Shown: positions 7,961 to 16,741, counted from the first letter of the stretch. The stretch: DNA of 32,691 nt from Actinomycetes bacterium (GCA_025358125.1 JANYKS010000014.1:1-32691); one strand, 5' to 3'. The notes: a model not told the origin generated them from the sequence alone. Numbers and translations: made by a program.

Positions 7961-9364
7961 CTACTTCGGGTGGGGCACAGCCGACGCCGATACGCGGGGC
8001 AGCGTGACGACCATGCTCGTGCCGCGGGGGGTATCGGCGATCTCGATCCGACCTCGGTGGGCTCGTACGAGCTGTTGGACAACGGCCAGGCCGATCCCGG
8101 TACCGGCAACGGCTCGGGTGTCGTTGGCCCGATAGAAGCGTTCGAACACGCGTGGCCGATCGGCGGGGCTGATGCCAGGACCGTCGTCGGAGACCGCGAG
8201 GATCGCGTGTGACTGGCCGGCGATGGGGTCGGCGTGGACGTCGAGGTCGATATGGCCGCCCGGTGGCGTGAACTTGACAGCGTTGGCGAGCAGGCTCGTC
8301 ACGATCTGGGCGAGGCGGACCAGGTCACCGCCGATGGTGACCGGTTCGAGGTGTCGTCGTAGTTGATGCTGATGGGCCTCGACCAGAGGGGCCATCGAGT
8401 CCGCGACCATCGCAGCGATGTCGGCAAGATCGCACTGCTCGTGCCGCAGCGTCGATTCGGTCGTTGCAGCGTCGGCGTCGGCGAGGACGCTGAGATCGTC
8501 GACGAGGCGCCGGAGACGAAGCACGTCGTCGTGGAGTTGCACGAAACGTTCGAGGCTGGGTTCGGCGATGCCGTCGATGATCTCCTCGCAGCTTCCTTGG
8601 AGGAGGGTGAGTGGTGTGCGCAGCTCGTGGGCGATGTCGGCGGTGAGGTTACGGCGCGTCGCTTCGTGGGCTTCGAGTCGGTCGGCCATTTCGTCAAAGG
8701 TGGTGGCGAGGGCGCCGAGCTCGCCGGGAGCGTCATGGTCGCCGACGCGGGCCGTAGCGTCGCCGTCGCCCAGCCGGCGAGCGATGTCGGTGACTCGGGC
8801 AAGTGGACGGATCACCCGCCTCGCCAGCGGAATCGCGACAACGAGCGCGACGACGGCGGCCACGAGCGCGCCGATCAGGACCGTCCCCCGCAGCGCATCA
8901 CGAACGTGCTGTTCGGCTTGGGCCAACTCACCGCTTGTGAACGTGACAACTGCCGTGCCGACGCCCCGACCATCGACCACGACCTGTGATCGATGCTCGA
9001 CACCGTGGCCGACCGGGTCGAGCTGGGCCATGTCGCCCATCTGGCTGTGCAGCTCGAGGGTCTGGCCGTCGACATCGAGCACCGTGAGCGCGGCACCCGC
9101 TTGGATCGCGAGCATGGTGGCAGCGTGCGGGTCGGTAACAGGCCAGCCACCGTTCTGCTCGTACGCGAGCGCAAGCGTTTGAGCGATCGCGTCTGCCGTC
9201 GCCTGCTGGCGTTCCTGCGCGAGTTGACCGACCGTGTGCTTGGTCCGCCACAGGGTCAGCCCCGCGAGCACGAACACTGCGGCGACTGCGACTGCGACGA
9301 AGCCGGCAACGAGACGCATCCCGAGCGGGCTGCGCGTCACGAGGCGCCGCCGATCAGCGGTCAC
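7961..9364 (-). CDS. Sensor histidine kinase, probably for envelope copper or stress
   Basis: The 467-residue kinase has a first membrane helix at about 17-38. A small extracytoplasmic domain follows (about 40-150), then a second helix (about 160-180) and a HAMP domain (RRVIRPLARVTDIARRLGDG). The dimerisation/phosphoacceptor box ADIAHELRTPL carries H246. The ATPase domain shows N (LLANAVKFTPPGG), G1 (VSDDGPGISP) and F/G2 (FYRANDT and GTGIGLAVV) boxes. The input domain has no evident His/Met copper site. It overlaps the response regulator by 11 nt, so the pair is coupled. The operon probably runs from the multicopper oxidase, which suggests copper sensing; the ligand itself is not readable. 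Confidence 0.95.
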   Translation of the reverse strand: MTADRRRLVTRSPLGMRLVAGFVAVAVAAVFVLAGLTLWRTKHTVGQLAQERQQATADAIAQTLALAYEQNGGWPVTDPHAATMLAIQAGAALTVLDVDGQTLELHSQMGDMAQLDPVGHGVEHRSQVVVDGRGVGTAVVTFTSGELAQAEQHVRDALRGTVLIGALVAAVVALVVAIPLARRVIRPLARVTDIARRLGDGDATARVGDHDAPGELGALATTFDEMADRLEAHEATRRNLTADIAHELRTPLTLLQGSCEEIIDGIAEPSLERFVQLHDDVLRLRRLVDDLSVLADADAATTESTLRHEQCDLADIAAMVADSMAPLVEAHQHQLRRHLEPVTIGGDLVRLAQIVTSLLANAVKFTPPGGHIDLDVHADPIAGQSHAILAVSDDGPGISPADRPRVFERFYRANDTRAVAGTGIGLAVVQQLVRAHRGRIEIADTPRGTSMVVTLPRVSASAVPHPK

Positions 9365-10049
9365 GGTCGATCCCCAGCCGGTAGCCGACCCCGGTGACCG
9401 TCTGCACGACGGCCGGGCTCGTCGGATCGGGTTCGATCTTGCGGCGCAGGTTCTTCACGTGCGAATCCACCGTCCGCTCATAACCGTCGAACTCGTAGCC
9501 CCTGACCCGGTTGATCAGCTCGTAGCGCGAGCACACCCGTCCGGGCTGCGCCGCGAGCGCCACCAACACACCCCACTCGGTCGGTGTCAGCTCGACCACT
9601 GATCCGTTGACGACGACACGGCGGACAGCCTCGTCGATGGTGAGCATGCCCTGCCCGTAAGAGACCGGCTCGTCGGGTGTCGCGCCGATGCGGCCCCGGC
9701 GCAGGATCGCGGCGACACGCAGCACCAGTTCGCGTGGGCTGAACGGCTTGGTCACGTAGTCGTCCGCGCCGGCCTCGAGCCCGTGGATCCGGTCGCGTTC
9801 GTCCACCTTCGCGGTCAGCATCAGAATCGGCACGTCGCTGCGGCGGCGCAGTTCGCGAGCGACCTCCTCGCCGGGCACGTCGGGCAGGCGAAGATCGAGC
9901 ACGACGAGATCGACGGTGGCGTGCGCGGCCACCTCGAGTGCCTCCGCACCGCTCGCGGCCGAGAGGACCTGGTGACCTTCGTGTTCGAGGTAGCGGCGAA
10001 CGAGGTCGCGGATCCGTGCCTCGTCGTCGACCACCAAGACGACCGCCAT
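9354..10049 (-). CDS. OmpR/PhoB-family response regulator
   Basis: The protein has 231 residues. The receiver domain has acidic pair D8/D9, phosphoacceptor D52 (VVLDLRLPD), T79 and K101 (YVTKPFSP). The C-terminal winged helix ends with DSHVKNLRRKIEPDP, TVTGVGYRLG. I chose ATG 10049 over GTG 10073 because the receiver fold begins at MAVVLVVDDE and a purine-rich GAGAGCGAG precedes it. Its 3' end overlaps the kinase start. A 49-nt gap separates it from the multicopper oxidase upstream. The 11-bp direct repeat in the oxidase/CopC divergent promoter region (11704-11725) is a candidate binding site. Confidence 0.95.
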   Translation of the reverse strand: MAVVLVVDDEARIRDLVRRYLEHEGHQVLSAASGAEALEVAAHATVDLVVLDLRLPDVPGEEVARELRRRSDVPILMLTAKVDERDRIHGLEAGADDYVTKPFSPRELVLRVAAILRRGRIGATPDEPVSYGQGMLTIDEAVRRVVVNGSVVELTPTEWGVLVALAAQPGRVCSRYELINRVRGYEFDGYERTVDSHVKNLRRKIEPDPTSPAVVQTVTGVGYRLGIDRDR

Positions 10050-10098
10050 CAGCTCGCTCTCTGCACGTTGCACATGGATGTGACCGTAGTTCGGGTGG

Positions 10099-11634
10099 TC
10101 AGGCCCTGTAGGACAAGACGGTCGCCATCCCGGTCTCCAGATGGTAGGTGTTGTGGCAGTGAAGCATCCACTGGCCGGGGTTGTCGGCGGCGATGTCGAA
10201 CTCGACCGCAGACATCGGCAACACGTTCACCGTATCCTTTCGGGCGCTCCCTTCACCGACCATCTGGAACGTGTGACCGTGCAGGTGGATCGGGTGGAAC
10301 ATCATCGTGTCGTTCACCACACGCAGGCGGAGCCGCTCGCCCTCACGCACCCTGATCGGTGCAGAGTCTGGAAAGCTCTTGGCGTTGATCCCGTGGACGT
10401 AGCCCGAGGCGGTCGCGGTGAGGTTGATCCTCTCGGTGCGATCGGGCGCCTTGGGCTCCAGGCGCACCGCCTCGGTGGCGACCAGATCCCGGTAGGCGAG
10501 GGTCCGCCCCGACAGCTCGGCCGGTCTCGCCCCGACCGGCACGACGCTCGCCGAATCGCTCGTCACCAGGACCGCTTCGCCAGCCGGGTCGGTCTTACCC
10601 TCCGGCACCGCGACGATCGGGAACGCGCCCGACTGGGCGGTGACGATCACGTCGTAGCGCTCCCCCATCCCCAACACCACGTTGTCGACCTCCACCGGTG
10701 TCACCGGGAACCCGTCGGCATGCGTCACCGTCAACCGGTGCCCGCCGATCGCCACCCGATAGGCAGTGTCTGACCCGGCGTTGATCAACCGCAACCGCAC
10801 CCGCTGTCCGGCGGCCGCCCGCACGGTCTCACGCTCGGAGGGTGCCCGACCATTGATCACATGCAACGGATAGCTGACATCGCCGGTCAACCCGCCCATC
10901 ATCGAACCCATCCCACCCGACGAAGACGAGCCACTCATACCACCCATACCGCCCATACCGCCCATCGACGAGCCGCCACTACCCATCTCAGCGGAATGCC
11001 CGCCGCTCGCCCGCAGGCCCGCTAGCACTTCCTCCTGGGTCCGGCCGTAGCCGTCCAGCCAGTCGTCCAACATCAACGTCACATCGACATCGAAATCGAC
11101 CGGGTCGTTCGGGTCCTCCACGATCAACGGTGCATACAGACCCTTGTCGAGCTCCAGACCCATATGCGGATGGAACCAGTGGGTGCCGGCATCGGGCACC
11201 GTGAACCGGTACGTGAACCGTTCGCCCGCGCCCACGGCTGCCTGCGTCAAGTCGTGCACGCCGTCCATGTCGTTACGCAACGCAATCCCGTGCCAGTGCA
11301 GGGTGTTCGCCGCTGGCAATCCGTTCACGAATGTCGCCTCCACGAGGTCGCCGACCTTGGCCCGGATGCCGCCGGCGCCGGGGCGATCACCGAACGCCCA
11401 CGTCGACACCTCCCGACCGCCGATCGACACCGTCACCGGCGCCGCCGCGACCGTCGCGCGCACCGTCGCCGCGCCAGCCTTGCGCCGCGACACGTCGCGC
11501 CGCTCGACCCCCGAGTCCGTCGGCCCCACCGCGGCCCCACCGATCGTCGACGCCGCCTTCGCGCCACACGAGGCCAACAGCAAGACGCCGCCACCCGTCA
11601 CCAACAACTCTCGTCGTGACCACACCCTCATCAT
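10099..11634 (-). CDS. Multicopper oxidase, CueO/CopA-like, exported by Tat
   Basis: The 511-residue precursor begins SRRELLVTGGGVLLLASCG, a twin-arginine signal that also contains a lipobox-like LASC (Cys23). All copper motifs are present: HWHG, HPHMG, HPIHLHGHTF and the C-terminal HCHNTYHLETGM, covering T1, T2 and T3 sites. A Met/Gly/Ser-rich insert (about 225-262, with repeated GGM) resembles the Cu(I)-binding segment of CueO-type cuprous oxidases. It should oxidise Cu(I) in the extracytoplasmic space. Two adjacent ATGs exist (11634, 11631); GGAGA lies 5-8 nt upstream, so either works. It is divergent from CopC-CopD and heads the regulator/kinase genes. The frame continues upstream but only antisense to copC. 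Confidence 0.95.
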   Translation of the reverse strand: MMRVWSRRELLVTGGGVLLLASCGAKAASTIGGAAVGPTDSGVERRDVSRRKAGAATVRATVAAAPVTVSIGGREVSTWAFGDRPGAGGIRAKVGDLVEATFVNGLPAANTLHWHGIALRNDMDGVHDLTQAAVGAGERFTYRFTVPDAGTHWFHPHMGLELDKGLYAPLIVEDPNDPVDFDVDVTLMLDDWLDGYGRTQEEVLAGLRASGGHSAEMGSGGSSMGGMGGMGGMSGSSSSGGMGSMMGGLTGDVSYPLHVINGRAPSERETVRAAAGQRVRLRLINAGSDTAYRVAIGGHRLTVTHADGFPVTPVEVDNVVLGMGERYDVIVTAQSGAFPIVAVPEGKTDPAGEAVLVTSDSASVVPVGARPAELSGRTLAYRDLVATEAVRLEPKAPDRTERINLTATASGYVHGINAKSFPDSAPIRVREGERLRLRVVNDTMMFHPIHLHGHTFQMVGEGSARKDTVNVLPMSAVEFDIAADNPGQWMLHCHNTYHLETGMATVLSYRA

Positions 11635-11703
11635 CTCGTCTCCTGCCTGACTGTCGGACGCGCCGCACCGGCGGCATTCGCACCAGAAACGATGCCGCAG
11701 CGA

Positions 11704-11725
11704 TGTGGAGACCGTGTGGAGACCG
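11704..11725. promoter_or_regulatory. Two 11-bp direct repeats in the oxidase/CopC divergent promoter region
   Basis: TGTGGAGACCG occurs twice in tandem (11704-11714 and 11715-11725) and is followed by a partial third copy, TGTGCAG. OmpR-family regulators typically bind direct repeats with about one helical turn spacing. The encoded response regulator nearby makes this a candidate operator for both divergent genes. A TACGAT at 11770-11775 could be the -10 for copC-copD. Confidence 0.45.
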
Positions 11726-11788
11726 TGTGCAGGAGATCCGCTGTTGTGCGCCGAGAATCGACGAGTAGTTACGATCATCTCTGCCCCA

Positions 11789-13798
11789 ATGCGCTCTGCC
11801 ACACCCACCTCCCTCCGAATCCACCTCGCGCGCGTGGCGAGCTTGTTCTTCATCGCGCTCGTCGTGACGCTCGTCGTCGGTTTTGGACCGGCATCACAGG
11901 TTGCGGCGCACAGCTTCTTGGTCCGCACGTCACCCGCGAGCGGCGCCCGGCTCACCACCGGCCCGGACGAGATCGTTCTCGATTTCTCCGAACCGATCGA
12001 TGGGACTCCCGAGATCACGCTGCGTACCAGCGACGGCCGGACCATCGCACTCCCCTTCGTCGGCGCCGAAGCGGGTAACGTTCGGGTACGAGCGAACGTG
12101 CCGGTGCTCGGGCGCGACGTGTTCATCGTGACCTGGCGAGTCCTGGCCCGTGACGGACATACCACCGAAGGCGAGTATGCGTTCGCCGTCGGCGCCGACT
12201 TGCCGACGAGTACCGCGGGTACCACGGGTACCACGGGTACAACGGGTACCGCGATCGGACTCTCCAGCGGGCCATTCGCGTGGGTCGACACGATCACTCA
12301 GTTCGGGCTCGCTGGCGGACTCGCCTTCGCGCTCGGAGGTCTGCTCAGCGAACGCTTCATCTGGAGGGATCGGCACTCCGGACCGCCTTTGCCGCGATCA
12401 GCAGCGGCGCGATCACCGGCGGCGCTCGCGATCGCCATCGCGCTCGGCGGAATCTTCTCCTCGGTCGCCGTTGAACTTCACCGCCGGCAGGTTCTGCTCG
12501 CGCCCGCCGGCTGGTCGAACGTGCTCGACACCAGAGCCAATCGGGTCCTCCTCGCGATGGGTGGCGTCAGTTGGCTGGGACTCGCCGCCGCCCGCAGCAA
12601 GCGCCTGCGCCCGGCGGCATTCGTGCCCGTCGCAGCCGCGCTCGGGCTGTTGGTGTGGCGAGGACACTCCGGCGATGATGGGCGATGGTGGGCGACGCCG
12701 GTCGGCGCGGTCCACGTCATCGGCGGCGGTATCTGGGCCGGGGCGCTTCTGCACCTCAACCGCTTCACGAAGGCCCCCGACCAGGACGCGATCCCGGCCG
12801 TCGCCGTGGCAGCGAACCGCTACAGCCGAGTCGTACTGATCATCGTCCTGGCGACGATCGGCTCCGGCACCGTCGTCGCCGTGACCCGGTTTACGCAGCT
12901 CGACGACTTGTGGACCACCCGATATGGACGGGTGCTTGTCGTCAAACTCGTCCTCGTCACCGCGGCGCTCCTCCTCGCAAACCTGGCTCGCCGCCAAGGC
13001 TTGCCGGCCGTCGGATCCCGACTCGCCACACTGCGCAACATCACCCGTATCGAAGTGATCGTCCTCGCCATTGTCATCGCCGCCAGCGTCGCCCTCGCCA
13101 ATACGGGGCCGCCGGTTGTGGCAAGCTCATTCCTTCTCGGGCCACCACCTCTCACCAACGCCACCTGGGGCGCTGATCTGGCCGGCAACAACCTTGTACT
13201 CGTCGCCGCCGTCGACCGCCAACTCCAAGTCCGCATCCTGCAACCCGGCGGACAACCACCCGCCAAGGCTCGCTCCACGATCGCCGGCCGACAACCCGAC
13301 GGGGGTGACATCGACATCTTCGCACGCTCCTGCGGCCCGGGATGCGAGGTCGTCGGCCATGACTGGCAGGACGGAACCACCGAGCTCGAGATCACCGTCC
13401 CCGAGGGCGAGTACGCAGGCGGCACCGCTGTCGTCGCCATCGATTGGCCGCCAGGACCAGACGCTTCACCGCTTCTGACGGCTGCAGTCGCAGCCACCAA
13501 GTCAGCGCCCCGCCTCACTCTCTCCGAGTCCGTGACCAGCGACCCCTCGATCCGAGCAGACCCCGCCACCACCGAAATCTCCGGAACCGATTTCATCTCC
13601 CAAGAGCCGTTCGCCAACGGTGGCGACGACGTGCATCAACTCGCCGACGAAAACGGGCTCAACAGGATCACGTTCATCGTGCCCGCCTCGAACATCTGGG
13701 TCAAGATGTGGATCGACCCACAGTCGAAACGCATCGTCAAGGAGACGATCATCGACCCCGGCCATCGGATCGAACACATCCTCACCTACTCGCCATGA
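11789..13798 (+). CDS. CopC-CopD fusion with an additional C-terminal soluble domain
   Basis: The protein has 669 residues. A signal peptide ends ...QVAA before H41, the expected N-terminal Cu(II) ligand of mature CopC (HSFLVRTSPASG). The CopC barrel runs to about 135 and includes RVLARDGHTTEGEYAF with H124. A GTT-repeat linker follows (about 142-154). Then comes a polytopic CopD-type membrane region (about 160-445; motifs GWSNVLDTRANRVLL, VHVIGGGIWAG). A soluble tail of about 220 residues (450-669) contains CGPGC and ends in HRIEHILTYSP. CopC binds extracytoplasmic copper and CopD is proposed to import it. ATG 11789 is chosen as it begins the signal peptide. The stop overlaps the hydrolase ATG. 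Confidence 0.9.
   Translation: MRSATPTSLRIHLARVASLFFIALVVTLVVGFGPASQVAAHSFLVRTSPASGARLTTGPDEIVLDFSEPIDGTPEITLRTSDGRTIALPFVGAEAGNVRVRANVPVLGRDVFIVTWRVLARDGHTTEGEYAFAVGADLPTSTAGTTGTTGTTGTAIGLSSGPFAWVDTITQFGLAGGLAFALGGLLSERFIWRDRHSGPPLPRSAAARSPAALAIAIALGGIFSSVAVELHRRQVLLAPAGWSNVLDTRANRVLLAMGGVSWLGLAAARSKRLRPAAFVPVAAALGLLVWRGHSGDDGRWWATPVGAVHVIGGGIWAGALLHLNRFTKAPDQDAIPAVAVAANRYSRVVLIIVLATIGSGTVVAVTRFTQLDDLWTTRYGRVLVVKLVLVTAALLLANLARRQGLPAVGSRLATLRNITRIEVIVLAIVIAASVALANTGPPVVASSFLLGPPPLTNATWGADLAGNNLVLVAAVDRQLQVRILQPGGQPPAKARSTIAGRQPDGGDIDIFARSCGPGCEVVGHDWQDGTTELEITVPEGEYAGGTAVVAIDWPPGPDASPLLTAAVAATKSAPRLTLSESVTSDPSIRADPATTEISGTDFISQEPFANGGDDVHQLADENGLNRITFIVPASNIWVKMWIDPQSKRIVKETIIDPGHRIEHILTYSP
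12211..12253 (+). repeat. 9-bp tandem repeat coding a Gly-Thr-Thr linker
   Basis: About four imperfect copies of ACGGGTACC encode TAGTTGTTGTTGT between the CopC domain and the first CopD helix. Copy number may vary between strains, changing linker length by three residues per copy. Confidence 0.75.
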
Positions 13799-14709
13799 AC
13801 CGCCGCCACGCACCCTTGATGAGCCTCGCAGCGCTCGGCTCCACCGGAGCATGGTGGGTACGGCGACGCCAACGCAGGCCCGCCTGGCTGGCCCCGAAAG
13901 GAGTCGCGTTCGACGGCCCACTCCACGGCCGAACCCTCGGTACCGGCTCGCCGATCGTGCTTCTGCACGGCCTGCTCGGATCTGGCCGATTCTGGAGCGG
14001 CGCCTACGACACACTCGCCGACAGCCACCGACTCGTCGTACCCGACCTCCTCGGGTTCGGCCAGTCCCCCAAGCCCTACGACGTCGACTACACACCAACA
14101 GACCACGCACGCGCCGTCGTCGCCGCCCTCGACCAGATCGGCGCAACCGAACCGGCGACCCTCGTCGCCCACTCACTCGGCGTCATCATCGCCCTCCGAT
14201 TCGCCTACGAACACCCGACCCGCGTCGCCAACATCGTCGGATTCGGGCCGCCGCTCTACCGGAATGGCACGAGTGCGAAGCAGCACATCTCTGGCCTCGG
14301 TGGACTCACAAGGCTACTTTCCTTCGACACCCCTCTCGCCAGCCGGACGTGCGAGTGGATGTGCGACCACCGCCACGCTGCAGCGAAGATCTCCAGGCTT
14401 GTTCGGCCCGACCTACCGCCAGCAGTCGCGACCGACGCAGTCCAACACAACTGGGCTGCGTACTCCCGATCAACACAGCACACTCTGATCGAAGTACAGC
14501 CCGTCACTTGGCTTCCCGAGATCCTCTGTCCGATCGTGCTCGTCGCCGGCACCAACGACCCGGTCGTCGACCTCGAACATCTGCACACCTTGGCCAAGCA
14601 GAACAACATCGAGGTATCGGAGCGCAACGGTGGGCACGACCTGCCGTTGCGTCAACCTGCACAGTGCATCGACCTGATCCGAGCTCATTCCCCTTGTGCA
14701 AAACGATGA
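13795..14709 (+). CDS. Alpha/beta hydrolase coupled to CopC-CopD
   Basis: The protein has 304 residues. A possible N-terminal anchor (residues 8-23) precedes the hydrolase fold. Motifs are the oxyanion loop VLLHGLLGSG, nucleophile S127 in VAHSLGV, acid D255 (AGTNDPVVD) and H281 (NGGHDLP). All three catalytic residues are therefore present. The substrate cannot be inferred; the fold fits esterases and C-C hydrolases. ATG 13795 overlaps the CopD stop (ATGA), so expression is tied to CopC-CopD. A basic patch after the anchor (VRRRQRRPAW) would place the enzyme on the cytoplasmic side if the anchor is real. It is convergent with the DUF305 gene. No other copper operon gene of this type is known to me. 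Confidence 0.88.
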   Translation: MNRRHAPLMSLAALGSTGAWWVRRRQRRPAWLAPKGVAFDGPLHGRTLGTGSPIVLLHGLLGSGRFWSGAYDTLADSHRLVVPDLLGFGQSPKPYDVDYTPTDHARAVVAALDQIGATEPATLVAHSLGVIIALRFAYEHPTRVANIVGFGPPLYRNGTSAKQHISGLGGLTRLLSFDTPLASRTCEWMCDHRHAAAKISRLVRPDLPPAVATDAVQHNWAAYSRSTQHTLIEVQPVTWLPEILCPIVLVAGTNDPVVDLEHLHTLAKQNNIEVSERNGGHDLPLRQPAQCIDLIRAHSPCAKR

Positions 14710-14776
14710 CAGCACCGTTGTGAGCTGGACTGCGTCCACCACGAATCGCACAGTCTGCAAAATCGTCGGGTCAGGT

Positions 14777-15391
14777 TCAGCTGCCCTGGAGCGATTTCAT
14801 CTCGGCGATCTCGCCCTGCTGGGCGCTGATGATCTGATCGGCGAGGGCGAGGACGCCTGGGGTCGATCCGTTGGCCTTGACTTTCTGGGCCATGGCGATG
14901 GCTCCCTCGTGATGGCGGATCATCATCTTGATCCACATCGCGTCGAATTCGGCGCCTTTGAGCGCGTGGAGGGTGTTCATCTCGCTGTCCGACATCATCC
15001 CGTCCATCGACGACATGGCGTGTCCTGCGCCGGTGTCCATCTGCATCGGCTGACCCCAGGTCGTGAGCCAGCCGGTCATGGTTTGGATCTCGGGGTCCTG
15101 CGCGGCTTTGATTTTCATGGCGAGGTTGCGGACCTTGGCTCCCGCTTCAACAGCTGGGGAGAGTGCGATATCGGCCATCTCGACGGCCTGTTTATGGTGC
15201 GGGATCATGCCCTGGGCGAACTCCACGTCGGCGGCGCTGAAATTCGCGCCGGCCGGCGACGAGACTGAGGCGCTTCCGGGCCCGACCGGCGTCGACATCG
15301 CCGAGTGTGCGCCGTCGTTGGCCGCACAGGCGCCAAGGCCGGCGGCTGCGGCTGCGGCTGCGGCAAGGATCGTGAGGTTTCGGAACTTCAT
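14777..15391 (-). CDS. DUF305 lipoprotein, probable extracytoplasmic metal-binding four-helix protein
   Basis: The 204-residue precursor has a lipobox LGAC (Cys22). The mature domain is a ferritin-like DUF305 repeat: FAQGMIPHHKQAVEMADIAL in the first half and MWIKMMIRHHEGAIAMAQKV in the second, each with paired His next to Met. The connecting segment is Met-rich (MQMDTGAGHAMSSMDGMMSD). From family knowledge DUF305 proteins often sit in copper/silver resistance loci. It starts at ATG 15391 with GAAAGG about 12 nt upstream. The gene is divergent from the BlaI-type regulator, and a palindrome (15444-15458) lies in between. A TACACT (15456-15451) inside that palindrome could be its -10, so repression by BlaI is likely. 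Confidence 0.92.
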   Translation of the reverse strand: MKFRNLTILAAAAAAAAGLGACAANDGAHSAMSTPVGPGSASVSSPAGANFSAADVEFAQGMIPHHKQAVEMADIALSPAVEAGAKVRNLAMKIKAAQDPEIQTMTGWLTTWGQPMQMDTGAGHAMSSMDGMMSDSEMNTLHALKGAEFDAMWIKMMIRHHEGAIAMAQKVKANGSTPGVLALADQIISAQQGEIAEMKSLQGS

Positions 15392-15443
15392 GTGGTGGTG
15401 AGCCTTTCGAGCGGCTTTTCTGAGAGAGTCTTCTGAGATGGCT

Positions 15444-15458
15444 ACTACAAAGTGTAGG
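15444..15458. promoter_or_regulatory. Candidate BlaI-type operator A, DUF305/blaI divergent region
   Basis: ACTACA-AAG-TGTAGG is a near-perfect 15-bp palindrome (one mismatch). BlaI/MecI/CopY proteins bind TACA/TGTA inverted repeats. It lies 53 bp upstream of the DUF305 start and 39 bp upstream of the repressor start. This would give simultaneous control and autoregulation. Confidence 0.65.
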
Positions 15459-15496
15459 TGGCAAGACGTTCGGCTAGCCTGTCCGGGGAGGCGATG

Positions 15497-15850
15497 ATGG
15501 TGAAACGACCAGACGGTGCATTGGAGCACGACATCATGACGGTGTTGTGGTCTACTCGGCGGCCGCTGCTGCCCGGAGAGATCAAGCAACGACTGGCCAA
15601 CGATCTTGCCTACACGAGCGTGGCCACCGTGCTCGGGCGACTGCGCGTCAAGGGTCTCGTCGAGCGAGCCGAATCGGGGCGGGCGTTCGCCTATCACGCC
15701 GTCGTCGACGAGTCGGAACTCGCTACTCGCCGGATCGGCGACGTGTTGTCGTCGGCGAGCGATCGAACCGCGGTGCTCGCCGGTTTCGTCGGCAGTCTGT
15801 CCAAACGCGAGGCGAAAGCGCTCCGAACGATGCTCGACGCAAGCACCTAA
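15497..15850 (+). CDS. BlaI/MecI/CopY-family transcriptional repressor
   Basis: The 117-residue protein has a winged helix in its N-terminal two-thirds (ALEHDIMTVLWSTRRPLLPG, then LAYTSVATVLGRLRVKGLVE, RAESGRAFAYHAV). The C-terminal helices (about 85-117) form the dimer region. GGGGAGG at 15485-15491 fits ATG 15497 (5 nt) or GTG 15500; ATG 15494 and an upstream GTG 15458 are alternatives. MVKRPDGALE is the typical beginning. It is directly followed by an M56 peptidase gene with 2 nt between, the classic BlaI-BlaR arrangement. Inferred targets are the operator palindromes at 15444, 16742, 18783 and possibly 21245. Confidence 0.92.
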   Translation: MVKRPDGALEHDIMTVLWSTRRPLLPGEIKQRLANDLAYTSVATVLGRLRVKGLVERAESGRAFAYHAVVDESELATRRIGDVLSSASDRTAVLAGFVGSLSKREAKALRTMLDAST

Positions 15851-15852
15851 GA

Positions 15853-16725
15853 ATGTTCCCGTCGGTCATCGTGCCGTTGCTGGTTGCGATGGCACTCGCA
15901 GTGACAGTGACAACGCTCCATCGTCGGCTCCCGCCGGCCCTGGCAGCCCGGACGGTGACCGTCACGGTGGTCGTGGTCGTCGGAGCGGCCGTGCCGACAT
16001 TGTGGATTGTGAGCCTCGGCTACCTTGCCCACATACCGTTCCTCGGCAACGGGTTCGCATGGTGCGCGAAGGCGTTCGGCGTCCACGATCGGATCCCCCC
16101 TTGGATCGGTCTGGCGTCACTGATACTCACCGTCACCGGCACCGTTCGGGCCGTGAGGGTGCTGCGCACCTACCGACGCCTCCGCCACGACCGCCCCGGG
16201 TCCGTCGAGGTCGCCGGCCACGAGCAGCCGTTCGCGTTCACGCTGCCCGGCCGTGGCGGTCACATCGTCTTGTCGAGCGGGCTGGTCGAACTGCTCGACG
16301 ACGACGAACAAGCCGTCGTGCTCGCCCACGAAGGCGCCCATGCCAGATTCCGCCACGACCGCTACCTCCTGATCGCCCAACTGGCAGCCGCCACCATCCC
16401 GATGCTGCGGCCGTTGTCGTCGCGGCTGCAGTTCAGTGTGGAGCGTTGGGCCGACGAGGCCGCAGTCCACGAGTGCGGAGATCGACGGTTCGTCGCCCAC
16501 ACACTCGCCAAGGTCGCCCTGCACCACGTGACTCCCGTCGGCGCGTTGAGTTTCGCAGGTCTCGGCGTTCCCGGCCGGGTCGCCGCCCTGCTCTGCGCAC
16601 CGGCCCCCACCCCACGATCATCAATGCTGACCGGCCTCTGGTCCGCGATCGTCGCCACAAGCGTCCTCGCAGGATTCCAAATCCACCATCTGGCGAGTCT
16701 CGTCACAGCTCTCTGCCCCGGCTGA
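15853..16725 (+). CDS. M56 (BlaR1/HtpX-like) membrane metallopeptidase
   Basis: The protein has 290 residues and no C-terminal beta-lactam sensor. Membrane helices are near 4-20, 36-58 and 84-102, with another near the C-terminus (about 262-282). The zinc motif is H159-E160-G-A-H163 (VVLAHEGAHARFRHD), and E202 (RWADEAAVHE) fits the third ligand. In BlaR1-type systems the peptidase leads to inactivation of the BlaI repressor on stress. With no sensor domain here, the signal must act through the membrane part or a partner. It follows the repressor with a 2-nt gap, so the two are co-transcribed. The same pairing occurs widely in actinobacteria. Confidence 0.92.
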   Translation: MFPSVIVPLLVAMALAVTVTTLHRRLPPALAARTVTVTVVVVVGAAVPTLWIVSLGYLAHIPFLGNGFAWCAKAFGVHDRIPPWIGLASLILTVTGTVRAVRVLRTYRRLRHDRPGSVEVAGHEQPFAFTLPGRGGHIVLSSGLVELLDDDEQAVVLAHEGAHARFRHDRYLLIAQLAAATIPMLRPLSSRLQFSVERWADEAAVHECGDRRFVAHTLAKVALHHVTPVGALSFAGLGVPGRVAALLCAPAPTPRSSMLTGLWSAIVATSVLAGFQIHHLASLVTALCPG

Positions 16726-16741
16726 GCCCGACACAACATCT

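Noticed and set aside
11635..12297. Upstream extension of the multicopper oxidase frame
   Set aside because: The extension is antisense to the CopC coding region and precedes a clear Tat signal with ribosome site at 11634.
15392..15697. Upstream extension of the DUF305 frame
   Set aside because: It runs antisense through the BlaI gene; the lipoprotein signal begins at 15391.
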